A program made the translations under genes and the position numbers. A DNA stretch of 64,000 bases from Anthopleura xanthogrammica (Eukaryota; Cnidaria; Anthozoa; Actiniaria; Actiniidae). The stretch is from the NCBI GenBank assembly GCA_964019055.1, contig OZ025206.1:25118906-25182905 (forward strand), read 5' to 3'. The notes under the pieces are model-generated. The model saw only the letters and a program-made list of their open reading frames with translations. It was not told where the DNA came from and made no database searches. Below, piece by piece: positions 1-10,712 of this stretch; the first letter of the stretch is position 1; every line of letters starts with the position of its first letter.

Positions 1-2297
1 CCATATTTCCACAAGACAACAGTTTGTCTGTCTAATCTGTCTTTGTAGCCTCTGTACAATGTCTCGACATTTGGTTGTTGGTGATACAAATATTTCTGAT
101 ATTCTACCATTATCATCCAAGTGGACCTTTAGCTTCATCTGAAAAAAATATAGGAAACAATAAAAAACCTTAGTAACTCAGGTTACTCATGATTCTGAAT
201 ATTATGCAAATTCAGACATAATAAATAATAATAATAATAAATTACACTTATAAAGTGCAGATTAGCAATGAATGTTCCATATGCTCTGGCATTTCAATGG
301 CTTTTTGTAATTTTTTTTTCACTGCCATTAATCAAAACTAATCAGTCGGTGTCTTTTATATTTTTGACTGGTGGCAGTGAAAAACCAAATTCCGATGGGC
401 AACTCACAACTACCAAGTTCATAAAATATTGAGAATTGCTGTAAATAATCTATATGGGATGTAAATTTTAACCTACAAACTGCATATCAAAAATGTCATG
501 GGAAATATAACCATTGTATGACCTTAATCATACCTCTTTGAACTCATTCCAGTGCCTTTCATGTGGGATGTTAAATTTAGAAACAAAATAAAGGATTTTG
601 ATTCTATTCCCTAGTGTTGCACCAGGCAAAATTAGAAATACTTGTTTGTAAAACATACACATGGAGAAGGGAAACAATAGACCTTTCCTGAATTCACTTG
701 GATAATCATGACACATGATGAACCTTCCAAGTCGAGACTATATTTGATTCTATTTTATTTATCAAGGCCAACCTCAACTTGAAACCATTGTTTCAAGCAA
801 ATTCAGCTCATTGCCTCTCCTTTCCTTTCCTTTCCCCTCCCCCTCTCCCTTCCCCCAATAAGCCGCTAGGCAGGCTAACCCTAGCTTGATGGTCTGGAGG
901 GTAAAGAGGAACCATCAGCAGTGTAGATGAGATTTCAACACTTCCATTGTCGTATTGTTAAATAATAATAATTTGTATCTCATCATGCAAACGTTTTACT
1001 TATTTGGTGTCAATCTTATTAAGGTAAAGTTATTTTATTCCTGATTAACCTTAGTTAAAGTCAGTTATTTAACCAGGGCTTTATGGGGGAATAATATGAA
1101 TACCTGTCCATCCTGTATAAACAATATTTATTATGATAGCCAAATTTACTAGAACAGACAGGGATGATGTATATTTTTGTTAAATATTAAAATACCTAAC
1201 CACAGCTTAATCAAGTTCTAAAACCACGAGTATAAACAACACTTTAAGGACAAAAATAACATTACAAGCTTGAATTGATAAGTCACGTTTTGGAAAAATT
1301 CCTTCAACTTATTCCTTTTAATCTTGGATTTTTATTTGATTTAAAATTTGATCTCAAAACTTTTCAGAAAATAATAGACCAATTTGTTAACTTAACAGAT
1401 ATGTAGGAATGATAAAACAGCTGGATGGGGATATATTAATGAAAACCAAAGCAAAAGAATAATTATATTAATCTATATGACAGATGTCTTAGGAAATCAA
1501 AGACATTCTATCAATGAAGTTAGTGTAGTCTGAAATGGTTTGTATTTGATTGTATTGAATGCAAAACAAAAACAGATAAATCCTTTACTACAATAACGAA
1601 TTAGGAATGAGGTGCTAATTCGAAAAAATGAATAGCTTGTTTTTATTAGAATTGAATATATTTAGTACGAAGGTTCAAAACATTATCAATCTTTGACAGC
1701 TACGTTTTAAATTGAAATCGTAAACACTGTCTTGCCAGAGTCACTCTAGTAAGTAAAGAGTATCCTTAAGTATATCTTAGAACAATTATATTGGTTTTAT
1801 CGTGGTAAAATATAAAGCAGGATATTATTTCAGTGTTATAATTCGTTACAAAATCCAAAAGAAAGCCATTTTAGAGCACACGACGTTAATTTATCACCAA
1901 CCCACAAAACGCATTCGAGAAAAAGTGAAATACTTGCTTCGATGCGATGATGTTATTCTTTTTCTCACACTTATACCAGCTACTTCAAAACCTCTTGTAC
2001 AAATGTATCGATTGGTTGACCTAAACAGTTTAGGTAATATAATCAACGAAGCATCTCAATGACAAAGGAAGATGTACTTGCCGTACACTATTGCCACCGG
2101 CCAAGCATAAATTTTTAAAACCAACTATTTAGGCTGTCAAATCCTCCACAAAATAATCTCAAAATAGCCATAGAGGGAATTCAAGGAATTTCTTATACAA
2201 AGGAACACGAAGAATAGATATCTGTAATGAAGTTTTGTTGGTATTTACGAGTTTATAAAGGAGTTTATTTACAACTTACCCGTCCACGAGCCGCCAT
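1..2297 (-). CDS. ASPP-family (p53-binding / PP1 regulatory) gene, 5' end, partial
   Basis: Two coding exons are visible and the gene continues off the left edge. Exon 1 is 2280..2297: an ATG followed by five codons (MAARGR) and a GT donor. Exon 2 is 1..138, with a T-rich acceptor ending in CAG, and begins MKLKVHLDDNGRISEIFV. Both meet in phase 0. The exon-2 peptide carries the pattern V-x-L near its start, then SPTTKCRDIVQ and CCLVEIW. This matches the N-terminal ubiquitin-like fold of ASPP1/ASPP2, where CRDVV and HLAEVW occupy the same places. ASPP proteins bind p53 relatives and protein phosphatase 1 through C-terminal ankyrin and SH3 domains, which are outside this window. The intron (139..2279) holds nothing recognisable except a short AAT run near 220. 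Other RA or ubiquitin-like domains are possible; the call rests on about 46 residues. Confidence 0.68.
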
Positions 2298-2694
2298 GTT
2301 GTTTACCATCCAGCATGCCTTTCGAAGCGACGTTCCTAAGCAATACAATAGGTATTTGCTTACGGGGAGGGGGTGACGATATTTTTAGTACAAAATTTAA
2401 AAACGCTCAATTTATTCAGAAAACCAAAAACATAAGATAAATTCTTATGATATCGATCTGAATTAATGCTAAGATAAATTTGAGAAGTTATATTGCTTAT
2501 TTACTATGATTCTATTTAGATAAATGATTGTTTCTTTTGACACAAAATCCACTATATGTGTCCACCCCCTTAGTTGAAATTGGCTCACAATAACGCGGCA
2601 AAATTTACAATTTTGGTTTCACTTTGAACTTCACTTTCGTTATGAAGCGATCAAAACTTCCCTAAGAATTTAAAAATCGCACAGAATTGCGAGA
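2298..2694. promoter_or_regulatory. Divergent promoter between ASPP-like gene and POLH
   Basis: Only about 397 bp separate the start codons of two oppositely directed genes, so both transcription starts should lie here or within a shared first exon. The stretch has a G-run near 2361-2371 and is otherwise AT-rich. I see no clear TATA box at a fixed distance from either start. The role as bidirectional promoter is inferred from layout only. Confidence 0.5.
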
Positions 2695-5600
2695 ATGGCT
2701 TGTAGCGAGCGTGTAATAGCCCTGATGGATATGGACTGCTTTTATGTGCAAGTTGAACAGCGAAGAAATCCGTCTTTACGAGGGAAGCCTTGTGCTGTGG
2801 TGCAGTATAACAAGTGGAAGGGAGGAGGGTAAGATATACAAATATATACTAAACTACGCTATGAATAACTAAGGTTATATATCGGCTTCATTTTGGAAGA
2901 AGATTTTAGCTTATTTTTAAAGTTCAAACTCGTTAATTCTTACATTAATGGAAGGAGGATTTTTGAAGCTTTTTGTAAGCTAAGTTAAAAGGGCAGCTTA
3001 CGTTTGATATCTGCCCAGGCAAGCTCAAACTTGCCTATTATCATCTTAAAGTTTATGAATATCATTTTTTTTCAATTAAGGATTAAAAAATAGTAAAAAT
3101 ATTTTTATAATTTTCAAAATCTATTTCTTAGATTTATTTTCACTATTTTGATATATTTCATTATTAAAATAATGGTGTCAATAAAAGTATGAATTATTTT
3201 AAAACTGATCATGCCTATGATCATGGGTAGTCTTAAGTGAAATAGACCCCTTGCAGCATGTTTGTATGCAGCTCAATACAATAGGATCCAAATTCTCAGG
3301 AGATTGAAATTATTTTGTTTTGTCCTCCAATAAATTGAGCTTCTTTGACCTCTGCAATGATGCGCAAATGGATCTATATGTGGTCCATGTTCATGAATTT
3401 TTTTACAGTGGATAGGGAAAATAACCCATGCATCTAAGATGGAAGAATGTAAACATAGAACTTCCAACTGTTTGACACAACTCATTAGATCAAGTATGCG
3501 CAGTGTGTGTGGGAGTGTGTGTAGAGGGGGGAGGGGGCTAGATAGTAACCTTGAGGGGCACTTTGCATTAATACACTAGCTAATTATCCTTCACAGCACA
3601 TACAAACTGTTGTGTTTATGCAAAGTGCTCCTCAAATTTGATGCAAATGAGCCAAATAGACCTCTTTACCTTCGTATGCAAATTGCCCATTTCAGACCAC
3701 ATGTCATTCCCTTGAGAAATATTCTTTTGTTGAAATATTTACACATGAAAGAATCAACTCCCAAGAGTGGCATCACATGATCTGAAATGGGCACAACAAA
3801 CAACGAAGGTAAAGAGGTCTATTGAAATGCTTTATGGGTCATAAGAAAGCATCGTATAAATAAATATTTGTCTTTTTCTTGGTAGCATCATTGCTGTCAG
3901 CTATGAAGCAAGAGACTTTGGAGTAACCAGAAGTATGCGAGGTGACGATGCCAAAGAAAAGTGTCCAGATATTGAACTGGTACAAGTACCAGTGGCGCGA
4001 GGCAAGGCAAATCTGGCCCCCTACCGTGAGGCAGGAGCTGAAATCATAGAGGTCTTATCAAGGTTTTGTGATAACTGTGAAAGAGCAAGTGTTGATGAGG
4101 CATATCTGGACCTGACAGACATTGTTGATAGGTACCTGGATTTTTCTCTTTCTTGTTGTAAAAAGAATTTCCTTTCATATGTCTTTGATACCATGAAAAT
4201 TGCTGTGGGCCAAATAATTTAGGGGTTCCTTTTGCCGAGATTTTTTTGACGCAAGAGGTTGTAGCACTTGTGTCTCACCTCTAAATCAGGCCCTCTCCCA
4301 GTTCCACCCCTGGTCTCCCCCGCTAAAAAATTGCTTATGAATGCCGTAATATCCTAATTTCAGATGTTTAATAATGTTTCACAGTGTGAAATGTGGATTG
4401 GGTTTCCTGTGGATTCACTTTATCCACAGGAAACCCAATATTACAATTGGTGGCTGTCTTTCAAAAACAATTTCTCATATGAAAATAAAATGTTTGTTTA
4501 GGAAAATGGCAGATATGGATGTCACAGACATTGTTACAGAATCCTGGAAGACATCATTTGTTGAAGGATATACTCCAAGCAAAGACGCAGAGGTTGAAAA
4601 GAAAGAGGAAAGTCTGAAGGCATGGCGCATCGCACTTGAGGATGATCCAAGTCTTAGGAGACTTGCTATTGGGGGTATAATTATGTCTGAGGTGAGGAAA
4701 GCTGTTTTGACGGAAACCACTTTTACTGGTTCTGCTGGTGTGGCAACTAATAAGGTAATATTAATAAATAATAAAAAAATTAATGCGAATTAATAGTGGA
4801 ATCCACAGAGTGGCTCTTCCTCCACTGCATTCCAATTGGAATTTAGAAGTTGATTTTTGAGGAGGGAGGAAAAACCGGAGAACCCGGAAAAACCCTCGAA
4901 GCACAAGAGAGAACCAACAAACAACTCTACTCAAATACGACACCGAGCCCAGCGGGGCTCGAACTCGGGTCGCCTTGGTGAGAGGGAAGTGCTCTCACCG
5001 CTATGCCACCCATATTTACCATTACCAATAGTTAGTGTATAGCAATAAACCTGCTTGTTTCTTACCATTGTCTCTGGTTTAATTCCCAGACTTAGTCTCA
5101 TATGTAAGGAGAGTTGCTTGTTGTTTCTCTCAAGTCCTTTGAGGGTTTTCCTACAGTTTTTTCCTTTATTGTGCAGTTCCAAAATATATCCATACCCATT
5201 ATGGAGTAAATCGAAAATTCCCAGGCAGTGGGAGTGGGGGGGGGGGGGGGGGTAGGGGGTTAGAGAAAAAAACAAAATTACATTAGGTTTGTGTGAAAAA
5301 TATTTGAAAATTTCAGAGGGGTGGAGGACCCTTTTTCAAATATCCTCCATGGTAGGGTGTGGATATTTTTTGGAACCTCACATTTTCCTTGGTTACTGTT
5401 TAGTTTTGTCTAGCTTTGGCTGAGTGAGGATTAGTAAGTTTGTCTAATATCCTTAGTGGAGGGGGGCTAGGGAGTGAATAACATTATGCTTCTTTTCTAA
5501 AATTATTTACACCTGCTGACAGTATTTTTCTATTTCTAGATGCTTGCGAAGCTTGCATGTGGTCTTCACAAACCCAACCAACAGACAATACTAACAATGG

Positions 5601-8600
5601 CTTGTGTACCTGAACTGTTTAAAACTGTCAAGCTCAGGAAAATGTAAGCTGCCAAGTATGATACATATTTATCATATAAACATTAGCGTTTTACTGAGAA
5701 ATACGCCACTCGTCTTTTTTCTATAAAATACATCCGGGACCTCAGTGACATATTTTCCATATCCTCACACGTGAAGATATTGATAACGTCACTTCCGATG
5801 TTTTCCCGCTCACTTAAACGCGCGTTGCGTAGGTTTTGTGTGTGAGTGTGTCTATAATAAGAACAAAAATACATGTTGGCTTAAAGATATGAAGTTTATC
5901 TTCTCGTGTTGAAAAATATTACCTTATCAAATATCCTCTATCTATTTTTCTTTTTCTTGTAGACGTAATTTAGGAGGTAAGCTGGGTCTAGATGTGAGTG
6001 CCAGCCTTAATGCAGAGTACATGGGTGATATCGCTAAATATTCACTCAACGAGCTGAAGGTACGATTCGGAGACAAGACTGGGTAAGATCTGCTGTTTCA
6101 TTCGATTCATGTAACCGTGTTGTTCCCCTTATCTCCATGGAAACGATAGTAAGCACGTGTAGCTGGCATTTGAACAAAATCTACCCATCCATCCATCCAT
6201 CCATCCATCCATCCACCCATCCATCCATCCATCCATCCATCCATCCATCCATCCATCCATCCATCCATCCATCCATCCATCCATCCATCCATCCATCCAT
6301 CCATCCATCCATCCATCCATCCATCCATCTATCCATCCATCCATCCATCCATCCATCCATCCATCCATCCATCCATCCATCTATCCATCCATCCATTCAT
6401 CCATCCATTATTCTATAAATCTTGTTAGATCTCGCTTTATTTCCAGTAAATTCCTTCAATTCAGCGTTTGTTCGTTGGCTCGCTTATTCGTTCGTTTTCT
6501 ATTCCATCCATCTATTATTTCCTTTTTTCTCCCATCCATTTTCCCATTCATTCATTCATTCTTTCTTTCTTTCTTCCATCCGTCTTCAGTGAATGGATCC
6601 ATCAGTTGAGCCATGGTATTGACAACGAACCCGTACGAGTGCGTCAGTTACCCAAGTCTGTTGGGTGTGGCAAGAACTTCCCTGGTACAACAAAACTGGC
6701 TACTGTGGAAAAGGTTAGATTACAATGAAAAACAATTCCAGGGTTAAAAATTATACTTATTCATTTGTCTATCGATTTCAGCTGTTCAACTGTCGACTAT
6801 TTTCTTGTTATTTTTACAATTTCTATTTCTAACAGGTTCGACATTGGTTAACTCAGTTAGTCGAAGAACTCCATGAAAGACTCACAAAAGAAGTGCAAGT
6901 TGTAAGTATTCACTCCCATTTTGTTACAGGATAAACTGAAAGACCTTCTATAGGCATGGTCTTGTTCCTCAAACCCCAAGTGCTAGTGTGTTGAGAGTAA
7001 TAAAATCAGTTTTGAATCATGTTTCTTTACTTGTCTTTTTTTATTCTTGTTCTTTTATTTGCTTGTGCTTGTTTGTTACTTTTTGCTTTTTTGTTTGGTT
7101 GGTTGTTCTTCTTTATTTTGTTTGTTTGTCTGCTTTAGTCCTAGCTGATGTCTTAGTGACACTGACGAGAGATTTGTTCGAGTGAAGTATGCTCAATACT
7201 CGAGCTCTGCTCCACAGCTAATGCTTTGGTTATTGGCTCATTAATATACTTTCTTTATCTCCTCAAAAAGATTCATATTACAGCTAGCTCATTCTCTATT
7301 CATTTGATATTTATTCTTTCCTTTTCTTGATCAGAATGATCGTCAAGCCAAGTCGATCACAGTCGGGCTTCGTCTCGAAGATTCTCATTATTGCTCCAGA
7401 TCGTGTCCAATACGAGAACTAGATGTGGATCGAATATTCAAAGATATCTACGAACTGCTACTGCCTTTCAGAGTCAAAACCGGAGACTTTCATTCCTGGT
7501 GAGTAGAAAGATATGTTTTCAAACGACTCAAAACAAACTGAAGGATTTTTCCTTATGCTCGGATTCACTTCCAGATGATCTGAAATAGTAACGTGGAAAT
7601 GACATCACTGCTAAACTGAGGTGTCATGAAGCCTGCAAAAATTGCTCCAGCGCTTATTCAGAGATGTCAATTTTATACTGACATTACGGAAAAATATCCA
7701 AAGCCCAAAACCTCAACAATACCTAAACAAAATAGTGAAGAAGCACGTAGTGTATTCCTATCTAATTGTAGCAAGTAGGAACCTCAGTTTCTCGATTCTG
7801 ATTGGCAAACTTTTTTCTCAGATCAGTTTCACTTACACGCGCAGTGCATTATGGGAGTGTGGAATGATTTTATACTCAAAGTATCCCATGATGCATTTTG
7901 TTTGTTTTGTGTTTTTTGTTTGTTTTTGTTTTAATGGATAGATTAATGGATTTGAGGGCGTACATCTTACAATTCGTATTTTAATTCTTGTTAATTCAGA
8001 TTAGATTAACGTCGCTAGTGTAGCGTGAAAAATGAAATTCTATAAAATTCGATATTCCACAGGAAACCCGCTATCATGAATCTCAGTTTGTCAGCCGGCA
8101 AATTCACGGAGAAAACAACCGATACTTCCACGCCAATGATAAGTACATATTTTACCAACACCCCAGATAGCAATAGCGATGGATGCACACAAAACACAGA
8201 CCTCAATACCGATCGAAATACCTCGACAATAACGAGTAAGAGCCCAGAAAAAAAGCATGAAGCAAAGACCTCGGGCGCTGGAACTTTGGATGTTTTCTTG
8301 TCAGAGAGAACACAGCAGACGAACACGTCAGAATCGACTCATTCTCCCTCAAAACAGGCGGGAATTCTCAAATTCTTATCGACTAACAGCAGTGATATTA
8401 AAAACGAACAGAAATGTCAGAACAAAACGAGTGAGTCGCCGAGAAAATCTGGAATCCAGGCGTTTCTCGTTCCTAGATCGGGAGACTCGAATGAACCATG
8501 TGACAACGTTACCAGCGTGAAAAGGAGCTTGAAACTCACAGACTCCGTGCAAGAGACGCTTATGAAGCATGAAGACGAGCCAGGACCCTCGACCTCGACC

Positions 8601-8894
8601 TCAGTTTCAAAATTTGATCCACAAATTCCTTCGACGTCGAAGGCGTATCATGACGACCTTGAAGACAAGATGGAAGACACGGAGTTCTGTCAAGATGTCG
8701 TGGTGTGCGAGAAGTGTGGCGACAGAGTATCAGCTTGGATGATGCCAGAACATTTAGATTATCATTTTGCAAAGGAGTTACAAGAACAGGATGATAGAGA
8801 AAGAAATGGGAATAGAACGGATGAACCGCCAAGAAAAAAACACAAACCCTCGGGAAAGATTAACTCGTTTTTTAGCTCAAATAACACAGGGTGA
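2695..8894 (+). CDS. POLH: DNA polymerase eta (Y-family translesion polymerase), nine exons
   Basis: Exons are 2695..2828, 3886..4131, 4502..4754, 5540..5643, 5963..6082, 6590..6713, 6836..6901, 7335..7498 and 8063..8894. They total 2043 nt (680 residues), all GT-AG and in frame. The enzyme copies past UV dimers in the nucleus. Residues 8-21 hold the first metal-binding motif ([13 protein letters not shown]12), residues 40-60 the [17 protein letters not shown] finger region, and VDEAYLDL supplies D115 and E116. The palm, thumb and little-finger regions follow, with [11 protein letters not shown] and [13 protein letters not shown]. The C-terminal region (exon 9) is low complexity, with PIP-like QAGILKFL and KSGIQAFL, then a UBZ zinc finger using C619, C622, H634 and H638, a basic PRKKHKP stretch and a final PIP-like GKINSFF. 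Length is close to the vertebrate enzyme. The start is chosen because the motif spacing matches the family. Confidence 0.97.
3241..3360. repeat. Dispersed repeat B copy in POLH intron 1
   Basis: This stretch (AATAGACCCC, then AGATTGAAATTATTTTGTTT and TGTCCTCCAA) is related to a segment found in the array gaps, e.g. 14869-14957, 22770-22855 and 31000-31083. There it ends GGGGTCTATT. It is a dispersed, probably transposon-derived sequence shared by the flank and the array. Confidence 0.5.
3655..3823. mobile_element. Small palindromic MITE in POLH intron 1
   Basis: The ends AATAGACCTCTTTACCTTCG and its exact complement face each other. Similarity continues inward for about 55 bp on each side (shared GCCCATTTCAGA core). 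It is 169 bp with no coding capacity. TA lies at both outer edges, compatible with a Tc1/mariner-type target site. Confidence 0.75.
4790..5012 (-). mobile_element. tRNA-derived SINE in POLH intron 3
   Basis: Read on the minus strand, it opens GGGTGGCATAGCGGTGAGAG (A-box-like). About 35 bp on is CGAGTTCGAGCCCCG (B-box-like, as in a tRNA T arm). A non-tRNA body follows with the CCGGGTTCTCCGG motif and an AT-rich tail at 4760-4790. This is pol III SINE structure. Related 5'-truncated pieces occur at 38495 and 55310. Confidence 0.8.
6181..6410. repeat. (CCAT)n microsatellite in POLH intron 5
   Basis: About 57 near-perfect copies of a 4-bp CCAT unit, with rare CCAC, CTAT and TCAT variants. It lies between POLH exons 5 and 6. 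All frames are open on both strands only because the unit lacks stops; it is not coding. Confidence 0.97.
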
Positions 8895-9819
8895 CCAAAT
8901 GGGGGTGCGATATGTGCTGTGGATTCTGGGGTGGGCTTACGATTTAAACCAATCCATCAGGTTGGAATGGTGCGCGATTTTCTAATCTCGATTCTATTCA
9001 GACAAACTTCCGACAAATGGCACACGCGTCTACCGGAAGAACCGAAAAGAGCGGGAAAAGTTGATTACCTCAATAAGAAGACTTTCTGATCACATACCAT
9101 TTATTTTCTAACCGCCGATTTCCGGTTTTTCCCGTTAAATAATTAGCACCCCCACGGGTTTTTATTTCTTACGTCATCAATGAGGGTTATAGCAGAAGCA
9201 TTTTGTTTATGACAAAAAAAACATGATGTAAATTTGAATGAGGGACCGAGGAGGGGTAGAGGTGGTAGGGACTTAGTCCCCCCACTTTTTGCTAAATTTT
9301 CAAATCTATTTATATATGTATATCTACTTGTATCACGTGCGCTATTGCATCGGCTGCACTTTTAATCCCTGATCACATATACGAAATATACGAAATTCAA
9401 AATCATTTTTAATTTAATTAAAAATTATTGTCAAATTATTTATACTCATGCACAAGAACAATGCCTTTCGCTCAAATAAATATACGATTTACGTCTTGTT
9501 ATTGAGTTTTGTTCGACTTGTGTGTGGAAAACTAGGCAATGATACCACCATTACCTCGAAATGACTACACGGTTTTCACCAGGTCGTACGCATGCGCATA
9601 GGTTAGCGTCTTCTCAAAATCACTGATATTCACTGAACATAAAACAACATCCCTACCATAATGAATGTGTGTTGTATAAATTCTAAAGTGAAGCATAAAG
9701 TTTTGTTTTCTTTTAACAGGAGAAATGATTAAAAAATGGGATAAAAAAGATACATACAAAAAATCGTGACGGAAGAGTAAAGTTCTGCACGTAGTTATCA
9801 ATATGGTGGCCATTACAAA
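8895..9819. other. POLH 3' flank and intergenic DNA up to the array edge
   Basis: No exon is recognised on either strand. A canonical AATAAA at 9475..9480 is a candidate POLH polyadenylation signal about 580 bp after the stop. The copy-1 gene of the array points toward POLH, so the two genes converge here. The array homology begins abruptly near 9820. Confidence 0.6.
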
Positions 9820-10454
9820 TTGTTGTGGCTAGGAAGTTGGACCCAGAGCAACTCGCCACCCTCCCTCCCTTGTCACCCTGGGTCCTTACAGACAATCACA
9901 TCAGTCATTTCTATTTCTTCTTTTGGAATTTTTTCTTCTCTGTTTGTTCTTTTTCTGTTTATTTTCCTGAATATCAAAACAAATCACATGTCAGTAAATT
10001 TTATTGTATGTTACTGATCACTGACCGGTTCAGTCCCTCACACCTTTGAACCATGGAGGGGGACTGGATCACACCGTTAACATTGACGTCATTTCCGGTC
10101 TAGTCTGAGATTTTGATAATGACTTGCAGTAATGATGACATATCATTGGTCAGTTATTAGACTTACTTTCATGATCTCATTTGCCATCTTTTCAGCAAAC
10201 TCGATTTGTTCTCTCGATAATGTTGACATATCAAGTTTTGTACTGAAGTCAAGACAACACAACAGATTATTAATATCTATCACAACTAATATGATATGAT
10301 AATTATAAGAATATTAATATTATCCAGAATACTTACGTATATTGACTTAGATCATCCAGAAAAGTAGAATTGACATCAGGGTTTAATTCATACATTTTTT
10401 CTGGTGAAAGGATGGTTTCGTCCTAAAAGAAAAATACATTGATAGAAATCACAA

Positions 10455-10712
10455 CCAGAATTACTGGGTACCCTGTGGAAAACCCCTTCAGTACTCACTC
10501 CACACATCCAGAACTACTGGGTACCCTGTGGAAAACCCCTTCAATGCTCACTGCGCAACCAGAACTACTGGGTACCCTGTGGAAAACCCCATCAGTGCTC
10601 ACTCTACACATCCAGAACTACTGGGTACCCTGTGAAAACCCCTTCAGTGCTCACTCTACGCATCAAAAACTACGGGGTACCCTGTGGAAAACCCCTTCAG
10701 TGCTCACTCTGA
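10455..10712. repeat. 53-bp minisatellite, copy 1, intron 17
   Basis: About five units beginning ACCAGAACTACTGGGTACCC, period about 53 bp, each with CTGTGGAAAACCCC and CAGTGCTCACTC. It lies between exons 17 and 18. Open frames across it are by-products of the repeat. Confidence 0.92.

Noticed and set aside
528..560. Possible extra ASPP-like exon (HWNEFKE before a GTATGA donor)
   Set aside because: The acceptor is weak and exons 2280-2297 and 1-138 already join in frame without it.
1802..2062. 86-codon plus-strand frame
   Set aside because: Lies in the intron of the ASPP-like gene, has no recognisable domain and opens at a GTG rather than an ATG.
6107..6418. Open frames reading IHPS or MDGW repeats
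   Set aside because: Translation of the CCAT microsatellite in an intron; open on both strands because the unit has no stop.
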